A stretch of DNA of 64,000 bases from Holophagales bacterium (GTDB taxonomy: Bacteria > Acidobacteriota > Thermoanaerobaculia > Multivoradales > Multivoraceae): assembly GCA_009836625.1 (NCBI GenBank), contig VXVC01000004.1, positions 1,201,037 to 1,265,036 on the forward strand, read 5' to 3'. This document shows, piece after piece, positions 45,972-53,869 of the stretch. Every line of letters begins with the position of its first letter. The stretch's first letter is position 1. Made by a program: the position numbers and the translations under genes. The notes below the pieces were generated by a model. It did no database searches. It worked only from the letters and a program-made list of their open reading frames with translations, and had not been told where the DNA came from.

Positions 45972-48151
45972 AGTCCGCGTAGCAGCGCGCGCACGGTCTC
46001 GATATCCGCCGCGTACCGTCCGCGACGGCCCGGCGCCGACGCCTCACGCAGGAACCGCTCGAGAGCCGGTCGAGCGATCTCGCGTCGGCCCGTGCGGGCC
46101 GCCGTGGCGGCCAGGTTGAAGAGCACGTCCAGGTCGCCGGGCCCGACTTCCACCGATCGCTGCCAGGCCTCAAGTGCCTCGTCGACGCGACCCTGATTGA
46201 ACAGGGACATGCCCAGGTAGTTCCAGGCGAGCGCCAGTTCCGGATTGAGCGCCAGTGCCTCCCGAGCCTCGATCTCGGCGACCGGCCAGTCGCGACCGTG
46301 AAGCGCCGTGAGCGCCAGGTTCTGCCGCGCCACCGGATTTCGCTCGTCCATGCCGATCGACCGGCGGAGAACCCCGCGGGCTCGATCCGTCATCCCGGCC
46401 TCGGCGAGCACGAGACCGAACACGTTGAGGGCTTCCGGGTCGTTCGAGTCGGCGTAGCGTTCCATCAGCCGCACTGCGTCGCCCGCTCTGCCGACCTCGG
46501 ACAGTGTCAGCGCCAGTTGACGGTGCAGCGAAGCCGAAGCGAGCCGACGCCGCTCGGCGTCGATCATGACCCTCAACGCTTCCTCCACCTCCCCCTGTTC
46601 GAGCAGAGCCTGAGCCAGGATCGTGTAGCCGAGCCCCATCTGGGGTCGCTGCTCGACCGCTCGGCGGGCCAGCCGCTCCGCCTCCTCGAGGTATCCGGCC
46701 TGGAAGGCCTCCGAGTACTCCTGGATCACCCGGTCGAGCTCGACCAGCCGCTTGGGATCGTCCTCCGGACCGTAGGTCTCGGGGAGGGCGGCGCCGCCGG
46801 ACGAGCTGAGATAGCCGAGGCTCTCGAGCGCGCGCCGCTCTTCCTCGGTCACGCCGCCGGCCGCCGGCGGCCACTCTGACTCCGCCGGCAGCAGGGCAGC
46901 GAGCTGCGCAACGAGGTCAGACTCAGCGCGGTGCAGATTCCTCGCCTCCGCCGGATCGGCCTCCAGGTCGTAGAGCTCAGCCTCCGGCAGCGCGACGTAC
47001 TTCAGGAGCCGCCCGCCGTCCGCGTCGGTCGGCTCCCGCGGACTTGCGATGACGCCCCGGAGCGGCGCCCAGCCCCGCTGCAGGTTCGCCTGCAACGCCT
47101 CGAAGTATGTGGCGTCCAGGTCCCTGGCGTCCGGCGCGCCGGCTGGTGCCGCCGGCGCTCGCCACAGGCTGCGGCCCGCCATGTCCGGCAGCGCCGAACC
47201 GTCGATGCCCGCAGCTTCCAGCATCGTCGGCAGGACGTCGATATGGCGAACCGGCTGATCCAGCCGGGCCGGCGCCAGTTCCTCGGCCCATAGCACCAGA
47301 GGCACCTTGAGGGTCGCGTCGTAGGCGAAGAGGCCGTGCGTGCTCTCGCCGTGCTCGCCCAGCGACTCGCCGTGGTCCGAGGTTACGACGACCAGCACAC
47401 CCATCGCCGCGCCGGCCGGCGCCACCCGGGCCAGCAGGCGACCGACGTGGTCGTCGGCGGCCGCCACCTCACCAAGGTAGGGATCGCCGGCGAACCGGGA
47501 AGCGAAGGGCTCTGGCGGCTCATAGGGCGCGTGCGGTTCGTAGAAGTGGGCCCAGAGGAATCGCCGCTCACCCTCGTTCCGGGTCCACCAGGCAGAAGCC
47601 GCGGCCACCACCTCGGTCCCTCCGCGTTCCGCGATCGCGAAGCCGGGCGCCGAGCCCTCCGGGTAAGAGTCGTCGTAGAGCTCGAAGCCGCGGTCGAGCC
47701 CGTACCGCGCGTCCAGCGGAAAGGCGGCAACCACCGCGGCCGTCCTGAATCCGGCAGCCAGGAACGCCTCGGCGCCGGTTGGGACCCTTTCCGGCAGCAC
47801 GAAGCCGGCGTTGTCACGCACGCCGTGCTGGTAGGGCAGCTGGCTCGTGAGCAGGTTGACGTGAGACGGCAGCGTCATCACGTTGTGGGCGTACGTGCGT
47901 TCGAACACCCACCCCTCCGCCGCCAGCCGGTCGAGGTGGGGAGTCTGCGCGACCGCGTTGCCCGCGAAACCCGTCGCGTCAGCGCGCAGCGTGTCGATCG
48001 TGATCAGGACCACGTCCCGGGCGAAGCCGGGATCGGGGGCCTGCGGCCAGGCAGCGGCCTCCTCTACCGCTGCCGGCTCGGGCTCGTAGCCGGAGGGCCC
48101 GCACGCCGAAATCGCGAGCGCGGCCAGCAGGACCGCGCGCCCGGCGTTCAG
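45968..48151 (-). CDS. Sulfatase-superfamily lipoprotein with C-terminal TPR repeats, apparent CTG start
   Basis: A protein of about 727 residues. The N-terminal half is alkaline-phosphatase/sulfatase-like: VVLITIDTLRADATG (metal Asp) near residue 40, MTLPSHVNLLTSQLPYQHG near 92, TSDHGESLGEHGESTHGLFAYDA near 250 and LYDLEADPAEARNLHRAE near 395. The residue at the formylglycine position (C/S-x-P-x-R in true sulfatases) is Thr, and the Arg is His, so sulfatase activity is doubtful. From about 440 on it has TPR repeats. Starting at CTG 48151, the N-terminus is M-N-A-G-R-A-V-L-L-A-A-L-A-I-S-A-C, an ideal lipoprotein signal with Cys17. That CTG overlaps the upstream TGA as CTGA. No ATG, GTG or TTG fits this signal. 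Confidence 0.78.
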   Translation of the reverse strand: MNAGRAVLLAALAISACGPSGYEPEPAAVEEAAAWPQAPDPGFARDVVLITIDTLRADATGFAGNAVAQTPHLDRLAAEGWVFERTYAHNVMTLPSHVNLLTSQLPYQHGVRDNAGFVLPERVPTGAEAFLAAGFRTAAVVAAFPLDARYGLDRGFELYDDSYPEGSAPGFAIAERGGTEVVAAASAWWTRNEGERRFLWAHFYEPHAPYEPPEPFASRFAGDPYLGEVAAADDHVGRLLARVAPAGAAMGVLVVVTSDHGESLGEHGESTHGLFAYDATLKVPLVLWAEELAPARLDQPVRHIDVLPTMLEAAGIDGSALPDMAGRSLWRAPAAPAGAPDARDLDATYFEALQANLQRGWAPLRGVIASPREPTDADGGRLLKYVALPEAELYDLEADPAEARNLHRAESDLVAQLAALLPAESEWPPAAGGVTEEERRALESLGYLSSSGGAALPETYGPEDDPKRLVELDRVIQEYSEAFQAGYLEEAERLARRAVEQRPQMGLGYTILAQALLEQGEVEEALRVMIDAERRRLASASLHRQLALTLSEVGRAGDAVRLMERYADSNDPEALNVFGLVLAEAGMTDRARGVLRRSIGMDERNPVARQNLALTALHGRDWPVAEIEAREALALNPELALAWNYLGMSLFNQGRVDEALEAWQRSVEVGPGDLDVLFNLAATAARTGRREIARPALERFLREASAPGRRGRYAADIETVRALLRGL

Positions 48152-49101
48152 AGCGATTCCAGGTACTCCGCGAACTGCTTCGCCTCTTCCGCTCTCTCGC
48201 CGTCCGGCGCCAGTTCGAGCAGCTTGCGGAAGTCCTCGGCAGCCGCTTCGTTCAGGCCCGCCGCCATCCGCGCCAAGCCGCGGTAGTAGTACGCGTCGGC
48301 CCAATCCGGCTCCCCCTCGATCGCCGCGGTCAGTTTCTCGACCGCCCCCTCGAAGTCGTTCTGGTTGTAGAGGTCGACCCCCTCACGCAGGAGGATCTCA
48401 GGATCGGCCTGCAGGTCCTCCGGTAGCCGAGCGAGGTACCGCTGCGCCTCCTCCGAGCGGCCGAGGGCGGTCAGGCGCCGGCTCATCAGCCGTAGCGCGT
48501 CCACGTTCTCGGGCGCCAGGTCGAGTGCCTTCTCGAGGTTGGCGATCGCCTCGTCGTCGCGCTCCAGGCGGATCTGGTTCTGCGCGATGATCACCAGGAC
48601 CGAGGCCCTCGCCCCGTCCGGCAACGACGGGAGGGCCTCGCTGAAGACCGTGATCGCGCCCTCGAAGTCCTCGACGGCGAGCAGGCCATTGCCTTGCTCA
48701 AGGAGTGCCCTTGCCGCCTGAGCACCCGCGTCGTCGGTCAGACCGGCTCCCTCGGCCTGCCGAAGTTGGGTCTTCAACACCGGGCGATCCGCGCCCGTGG
48801 CGTACTCATTGATCGTCACGGCGTGCTCGGTCGGCACGAAGCCCGTCTTCGACACCAGGACGACCCAGTCGCCGCTCCTCAGGCCTCCCTTCGCCCACCG
48901 CCCCCGGCGGTCCGTCTGCACCTCGTCGGGTCCGGCGCCGTCCATCGTCAGCTTGACGGTCGCCCCCTGGACGGACTCGCCCTCCGAGTCCTCGACTGTG
49001 CCGCTGAGGCGTCCCCGGCCCGCCCAGCCCTGAGCCGAAAGGACACTTGCCAGCAGGAGTCCGGCAATGCCCACCGTGGCGATTCGGATGCGATAGCTCA
49101 T
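48148..49101 (-). CDS. Secreted TPR protein with N-terminal carboxypeptidase-regulatory-like domain
   Basis: A 317-residue protein. It has a signal peptide (ATVGIAGLLLASVLSAQG), then a beta-sandwich domain of the carboxypeptidase regulatory type at about residues 28-105 (GRLSGTVEDSEGESVQGATVKL, VLVSKTGFVP), then TPR repeats (EDFEGAITVFSEALPS, RDDEAIANLEKALDLAPEN, NDFEGAVEKLTAAIEGEPD) to the end. Its Shine-Dalgarno GGGGGAA lies just before the ATG. The sulfatase-like lipoprotein gene follows with a 4-base overlap, so both are made together and may form one envelope complex. It lies downstream of the TonB receptor, separated by a terminator. Confidence 0.83.
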   Translation of the reverse strand: MSYRIRIATVGIAGLLLASVLSAQGWAGRGRLSGTVEDSEGESVQGATVKLTMDGAGPDEVQTDRRGRWAKGGLRSGDWVVLVSKTGFVPTEHAVTINEYATGADRPVLKTQLRQAEGAGLTDDAGAQAARALLEQGNGLLAVEDFEGAITVFSEALPSLPDGARASVLVIIAQNQIRLERDDEAIANLEKALDLAPENVDALRLMSRRLTALGRSEEAQRYLARLPEDLQADPEILLREGVDLYNQNDFEGAVEKLTAAIEGEPDWADAYYYRGLARMAAGLNEAAAEDFRKLLELAPDGERAEEAKQFAEYLESL

Positions 49102-49192
49102 GAGTTCCCCCTAACGTCCCGAAACCGCTGATCCCGCCGCGATGCTACTACCATGCCGCGCTGTTCGCGGGACAAATCGCCCCAAGAACAAA

Positions 49193-49223
49193 CCGCCGCC
49201 CCCGGAAAGCCCGGAGGCGGCGG
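49193..49223 (-). terminator. Intrinsic terminator downstream of the TonB receptor gene
   Basis: On the minus strand CCGCCGCC and GGCGGCGG form an 8-bp GC stem, extended by an inner CCGG/CCGG pairing, and are followed by a T-rich stretch (TTTGTTCTT, 49192-49184). This is the clearest rho-independent terminator in the window and ends the receptor transcript before the TPR gene. Confidence 0.75.
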
Positions 49224-49296
49224 TCATTCGAAGCAGAAGGCTACGGTCGGGGACGAAGGACGCTTGCCCGCGCGCCCCCGACGTTGCCCTGATTGC

Positions 49297-52164
49297 CTAA
49301 CGCCAGTTCAGGCGAACGCCCAGGCGGTAGATCCGCGGAGCGATGTTGTCCGCGAGGTTGCCCGAGTTCGAAATGCCAACCCGGTCGTTGTACGACAGGC
49401 CGGTGCCCTGATTCGTCAGGTTGAAGATGTCGATACCGAAGGTCAGGTTGACCGGCCCCGACAGCGAGAATTCCTTCTCGACCCGGAAGTCGATCACCTG
49501 GACATCATCCAGCCGGATGTCGTTGAAGTCCCGGACCAGGTTGATGTTGGCACCACCGTCGCGCAGCGCGACGTTGCGGTAGTACCCGATCGGCGAGCCC
49601 TCGCGCCCCGTCAGGTTGGCGGAGACGTTGAAGCCCCAGCCGCGGTCCGGAGCGACCTGGTACATGCCGTTCAGGTTGTACGACCAGGTCGACTGAAGGT
49701 ACCGCTGGCCCTTGCCGGAGCCGCTGGAAGCCGTCATGTAGAGCTGGCCGTCGATGTCGCCACCGCCCCGGCCGTTGTTCCGGCTGTTGCGGTCGAAGTA
49801 GGAGTTCGGCACGTTCCACTCGGCCTTGCCGTACTGGAAGAACCCGCGCGCCATCCAACGGTCGGCGAGCCGCTTCGTCAGCGTCAGGCTGTAGCCGAGG
49901 TAGTCGCGCGAGCGGACCCCGTTCTCCAGGTGACTGCCGAAGTGAACCTCGACATCGTCAACCCAGTCGTAGACCGACTGCATGTAGCTGCCGCCGCCAC
50001 GCGGCAGGCTGCCGCTGATCGTGCCGATCTGCCGGAAGTCGGTGCCCTGCACCAGGCGGCGGTTGCCCGCCCCGTCGGTGACGTAACCCGGAGCCCAGGT
50101 CAGGTCGTCAATGCTTCGGGCGGTGACCTGAAGGCCGACCACCAGCTCCGGCAGGAAGGAGTGCTCCACGCCCGCGAGAATCTCGGTCGTCGTGGTCGCG
50201 TCCATGCCGGAGTCGACCGTGCTCCAGACCCTCAGGGGATCCGTGGTGTCGACGTTCGTGTAGATGTGCGCGTCCGTCACCGAGTCGCGGAGGGCGAGCG
50301 AGTAACCGAGCGGCGACAGCCGGTTGATGCTGTTCGTCGGCAACTGGTCAGCGAACTGCGAGTAGCTCGCGCGAACGAGCGTGTCGCGGTCCTGTCCAAC
50401 CGCGTAGGTGAAGCCCAGCCGCGGTGCGATGGACTCCCAGCTGAAGCCCGCGCCGCCTCCCGGATACGAAAGGCCCGGAATCAACTCCGGACGGGTCGGA
50501 TGCGCCGGAAGCTCGTACGCCTCGTTCTCACCGCCCTGCTCGTCGTAGCGAAGACCGGCGTTGATCGTCATCTTCCCAAGCGAGATCGTGTCCTGGACCC
50601 ACAGCCCGGTGTACTCGGCCAGCAACTGGCCAACGTCATCGCGCGCGTAGTAGGTCCACTCCCGATCGAGCCGATGCCAGGTCTGGTTGGGCCCCCAACG
50701 GAAGATCGAGTTGTTCTCGTAGGTGCGGTACCGGCCGCCGAACCGAAGCTCGTGCGTGGCGCTGGCGCCGCTGGTGAAGAAGTACGTGCCGTCGACCTTG
50801 AACAGGTCGTTCGGGGACGCGGCGAACCCGGAGAGGTAGTTGTTCGCCCAGATGCCGTCGTCCCGCTGCGGATCCGGAGCGTCCGGATGGAGACCGTTCT
50901 CGTCGGCCCGGTTGCTCCTGGCGAAGAGGCCGAAGCCGAAGTCGCCGTGCATGTAGGTGCCGGTGAAGAACAGGTTCGCCGACGCGACGTGCTGGTCCTC
51001 GAGGCGGTACTGCGCCGAGGGGCCGCGCTGGTTCCAGGTCGTTGCCGGCGGCCGGGTGGTGCCGGCGCCGCGCCCGAACTTCAGCTTGTCGCCGTTGTTG
51101 TACGAACCGACGATCGAGTTCTCGTCGCTGATCTGGCCGTTCGCCTTGATCACCGTGTTCTCGAGGAGCGTGTCGTCGGCCGTACCGGAAGCGGCGTTCT
51201 GGCCGATGTCGTTCTGACCCCAGCTACCCCAGAACCACAGGCGGTCCTGGATCGCGGCGCCTCCGGCCTCGAAGCCGAAGTCCTCGATCTTGCGGACGCG
51301 GGCGCCAGCCAGACTGGTCTGGCCATTCGACTTGTGGAGTTCGCCGTCGATGTTCGGCTGCGACGCCTTCAGGGCGCCGCCGAAGTAGCCCGTGGCGGCC
51401 GTGTTGTAGAACCGGGCCGAACCACGGAACTCGTTCGTGCCCCGCTTGGTCACCAGGTTCACCTGGACGCCGGAGCCGTTCTTCGTCACGTCGGTGCCGC
51501 CGGTCGTGAACGACATCTCGGCGAACTGGTCGAAGTCGTAGTAGGTCGGCGACGCGCCGGTGGCGCGCATGTCCGTGATCTCGGCGCCGTCCATCTGGAA
51601 GTCGTTCTGCGAGGAGGACACGCCCGCCGCGCGGAAGTTCGCCTGCTGGCCGGACTCGTTGCCGCCGACGTTGACCCGGTCGACAATGACGCCCGGAGTC
51701 TGCGACAGGACCGCCCACGGGTCGCGCGCGGTCGGGATCTTCTCGAGTTCGACCTGGCTGACGTTGGTGCCGGCCGAGATCTGCCGCTCGTCGAGCAGCG
51801 GGCTCTCGGAGGTGACGGTGATTGTCTCCTCGAGCGCGGCCGTGAGTGTCAGCGGTACGTCCGTGTTCTGGCCGAGACGGATGACGACATCCGGATACTC
51901 GATACCGCCGAAACCGTCGAGTTCCGCGATGACTGTGTAGCCGCCGGGATCGAGACCGAGGAACCGGAACCCGCCCGTGGCATCCGTGAACTGCGTGCGG
52001 TCCGCGCCGATGCCGCTGACCGTGACGCTAACGCCCGGCAGGGGAGCGCCGGACTCGTCCGTCACCGTGCCGTACAGATTGCCCGTCGCGGACTGGCCGA
52101 AGGCCGCCCCCCCGACGAGCAGACAAAGGATGACGCCGAACGTCGAAACGGTGCGTCTGCTCAT
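49297..52164 (-). CDS. TonB-dependent outer-membrane receptor with carboxypeptidase-regulatory-like domain (Oar-like)
   Basis: A 955-residue outer-membrane protein. It has a signal peptide (FGVILCLLVGGAAFGQ), then a carboxypeptidase-regulatory-like domain at about residues 25-105 (GNLYGTVTDESGAPLPGVSV). A plug region follows (ETITVTSESPLLDERQ, PWAVLSQTPGVIVDRVNVGG, MDGAEITDMRATG), then a long beta barrel ending NIAPRIYRLGVRLNWR with a terminal aromatic-x-R. This architecture is expanded in Acidobacteria and resembles the Oar proteins; ligands are usually oligosaccharides, peptides or siderophores, here unknown. ATG at 52164 has GGAGGGAG 11 bases upstream; an in-frame TTG at 52173 is closer to it. 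The gene is followed by a strong terminator. Confidence 0.92.
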   Translation of the reverse strand: MSRRTVSTFGVILCLLVGGAAFGQSATGNLYGTVTDESGAPLPGVSVTVSGIGADRTQFTDATGGFRFLGLDPGGYTVIAELDGFGGIEYPDVVIRLGQNTDVPLTLTAALEETITVTSESPLLDERQISAGTNVSQVELEKIPTARDPWAVLSQTPGVIVDRVNVGGNESGQQANFRAAGVSSSQNDFQMDGAEITDMRATGASPTYYDFDQFAEMSFTTGGTDVTKNGSGVQVNLVTKRGTNEFRGSARFYNTAATGYFGGALKASQPNIDGELHKSNGQTSLAGARVRKIEDFGFEAGGAAIQDRLWFWGSWGQNDIGQNAASGTADDTLLENTVIKANGQISDENSIVGSYNNGDKLKFGRGAGTTRPPATTWNQRGPSAQYRLEDQHVASANLFFTGTYMHGDFGFGLFARSNRADENGLHPDAPDPQRDDGIWANNYLSGFAASPNDLFKVDGTYFFTSGASATHELRFGGRYRTYENNSIFRWGPNQTWHRLDREWTYYARDDVGQLLAEYTGLWVQDTISLGKMTINAGLRYDEQGGENEAYELPAHPTRPELIPGLSYPGGGAGFSWESIAPRLGFTYAVGQDRDTLVRASYSQFADQLPTNSINRLSPLGYSLALRDSVTDAHIYTNVDTTDPLRVWSTVDSGMDATTTTEILAGVEHSFLPELVVGLQVTARSIDDLTWAPGYVTDGAGNRRLVQGTDFRQIGTISGSLPRGGGSYMQSVYDWVDDVEVHFGSHLENGVRSRDYLGYSLTLTKRLADRWMARGFFQYGKAEWNVPNSYFDRNSRNNGRGGGDIDGQLYMTASSGSGKGQRYLQSTWSYNLNGMYQVAPDRGWGFNVSANLTGREGSPIGYYRNVALRDGGANINLVRDFNDIRLDDVQVIDFRVEKEFSLSGPVNLTFGIDIFNLTNQGTGLSYNDRVGISNSGNLADNIAPRIYRLGVRLNWR

Positions 52165-52686
52165 AACGTTCAATACTCCCTCCAAGGTGAGTTGTACGGA
52201 AGAGTCGGCGTCCTTCGCCGGACGCTCAACAGCCCTCCGCAGTTTGGAACGAGCCGAATCGGCTCACCAACCGTGACAAGCCTACCGCAAGGCACGTGCC
52301 AGAACGGCCGGAGGCCGGGCACTCAGCGCGGTAGGCGGAAACCCGCGTTCCTGGAAGACCTGCGGACGCGCGGCAGCCAAGCTGTGCCAATTTGGCACTG
52401 GCGCCGTCACAAGCCCATCCAGAAAAACGGTGTGTGTCCATTTTCTTGAATAACCCGCCAGGTCCTGCTGACTCGCTGCTTACGTGCGCGTCGGCCCTCG
52501 GGCCGCTTTCTGACCGCTATCCGCCGGTACCGTCTAGCGAGGGACCGGGTTGAGGCGCGCTAGATTCGACATCGTACTTGACGGTGAACCAACAACACCG
52601 CCAAAGCAGCGTGACGCGTACCTGACCCGGACCAACCTGTCGAGTGCGGGAATCGTATAGCAGACGAAGCTCGTTGTCCATATGCC
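52165..52686. other. 522-bp divergent intergenic region
   Basis: This is the longest gap in the window, between the TonB receptor start (-) and the transglutaminase-TPR start (+). Short open frames here lack codon structure and recognisable similarity. The DNA is less GC-rich than its surroundings in parts (for example around 52420-52455) and holds a 15-base palindrome. It presumably contains promoters for both directions, but no clear minus-35/minus-10 pair was found. Confidence 0.7.
52384..52398. promoter_or_regulatory. Perfect 15-base palindrome, candidate operator
   Basis: GTGCCAATTTGGCAC has perfect 7-base arms around a central T. It lies 219 bases upstream of the TonB receptor start and 288 bases upstream of the gene at 52687. 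The size and symmetry fit a dimeric repressor or activator site; no specific regulator is implied. A sigma-54 promoter was considered and does not fit. Confidence 0.35.
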
Positions 52687-53835
52687 ATGAACTCCCTTGC
52701 CGCAAGAGTCACTCCGATCCAGCCGCGCCTGCTCTCCTCCATGGTGCTCGTCCTCGGCGCGTCGATCGCCTCCTGCACGGCGTACACGCCCTTCGACGGC
52801 TCCCAGGCGCTGGCTCCGGAGTTCGAGCGCCGTCTCGGCAGCGGTTGGCAGGAGCGGGTCGTCGTGCCGTTCTCCGTCACCCCGGAGCTGCGCGCCGCCA
52901 TCGACGATCGCATCAGCCCCGCCGGCAGCGAGACCCGCCGTCGCGACGAAGTTCTCGACTTCATCTTCGGCTGGCTCGATCTCCAGTACGAACTGACGCC
53001 GACCCGCACCGCCGCGGAGACGTTCGGCACGGCCCGCGGCAACTGCCTCTCCTTCGTCAACCTGTTCGTGGCGGCAGGACGGGAACGGCGCCTGAACCCC
53101 TTCTTCGTCGAGGTCGAGGACTACCAGCGCTGGAACTACCACAACGGCGTCGTCGTCAGCCGCGGCCACATCGTCGCCGGCATGTACGTCGACGGCAACA
53201 TGGCCACCTACGACTTTCTGCCCTACCGGCCGAAGTCCTACCGGAGCTTCCAGCCGATCAGCGACCTGGCGGCCGCCGGCCACTACTACAACAACCTGGG
53301 CGCCGAGGCCCTGATGGTGGACGACCTTGAGACCGCCGAGCGCTGGCTCGACATCGCCGTGCGGCTGGCGCCCGACTTCGACAAGGCGATCAACAACCAT
53401 GGCCTGGTCCTGCTGCGGACCGGCCGTGTGGACGAGGCGATCGAGGTTTACGAAGAGGGCCTGGAACTCCATCCCGAAAGCGTGCCGCTGCTGACCAACC
53501 TGGTCCGCGCGTACCAGATCGAGGGCCGCCACGACCGCGCCGCGGTCCTGCTCGACGCGCTGGAAGCGATGAACCGGGCGAGCCCCTTCTTCTACGTCTA
53601 CCGCGGAGACGCGGCGCTGGCGGCCGGCGACACGGCGACGGCGCTCGACTACATGCGGCGCGCGCTCGCGGCCGACTCCGAGTTGCCCGAAGTCCACGTC
53701 GGCCTGGTCCGCGTGTACCTGGCGACCGGCCAGATGAGCGAAGCGAAGCACCACGTGGAAAGAGCCCTGCGGCTGGATGCGACGCATGAAGAGGCGCGGA
53801 AGTATGCTGCGATGATCGAGCGGGGCGCACGGTAG
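52687..53835 (+). CDS. Lipoprotein with transglutaminase-like domain and TPR repeats
   Basis: A 382-residue predicted lipoprotein (lipobox LGASIASC, Cys near residue 30). Residues about 85-200 are transglutaminase-like: RTAAETFGTARGNCLSFVNL with the putative catalytic Cys near residue 120, then RERRLNPFFVEVEDY and NGVVVSRGHIVAG containing the expected His. TPR repeats follow from about 200 to the end (DLETAERWLDIAVRLAPDFD, RVDEAIEVYEEGLELHPES). Bacterial transglutaminase-like proteins act as proteases or cross-linkers; the activity here is inferred only from the Cys/His placement. It lies 34 bases upstream of the first VWFA gene and probably begins the operon 52687-58349. Confidence 0.82.
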   Translation: MNSLAARVTPIQPRLLSSMVLVLGASIASCTAYTPFDGSQALAPEFERRLGSGWQERVVVPFSVTPELRAAIDDRISPAGSETRRRDEVLDFIFGWLDLQYELTPTRTAAETFGTARGNCLSFVNLFVAAGRERRLNPFFVEVEDYQRWNYHNGVVVSRGHIVAGMYVDGNMATYDFLPYRPKSYRSFQPISDLAAAGHYYNNLGAEALMVDDLETAERWLDIAVRLAPDFDKAINNHGLVLLRTGRVDEAIEVYEEGLELHPESVPLLTNLVRAYQIEGRHDRAAVLLDALEAMNRASPFFYVYRGDAALAAGDTATALDYMRRALAADSELPEVHVGLVRVYLATGQMSEAKHHVERALRLDATHEEARKYAAMIERGAR

Positions 53836-53869
53836 AGGCGTAAACGGAACTCAAGGGCAGGCGCGAGCG

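Noticed and set aside
45968..48151. Naming this gene an arylsulfatase
   Set aside because: The catalytic C/S-x-P-x-R motif is not present; only the wider superfamily fold is supported.
48152..48304. Start of the sulfatase-like gene at 48304
   Set aside because: This would add about 51 Arg/Gly-rich residues read out of frame inside the TPR gene and would bury the lipoprotein signal.
52384..52410. Sigma-54 promoter at the TTGGCAC sequence
   Set aside because: On neither strand is a GC found at the required distance after the GG of TGGCAC, so the minus-12 element is missing.
49153..52449. A 1098-codon open frame on the + strand opposite the TonB receptor gene
   Set aside because: It is an antisense shadow caused by high GC and codon bias. 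Its translation has no signal, domain or composition of a real protein, while the minus-strand frame is a clear TonB receptor.
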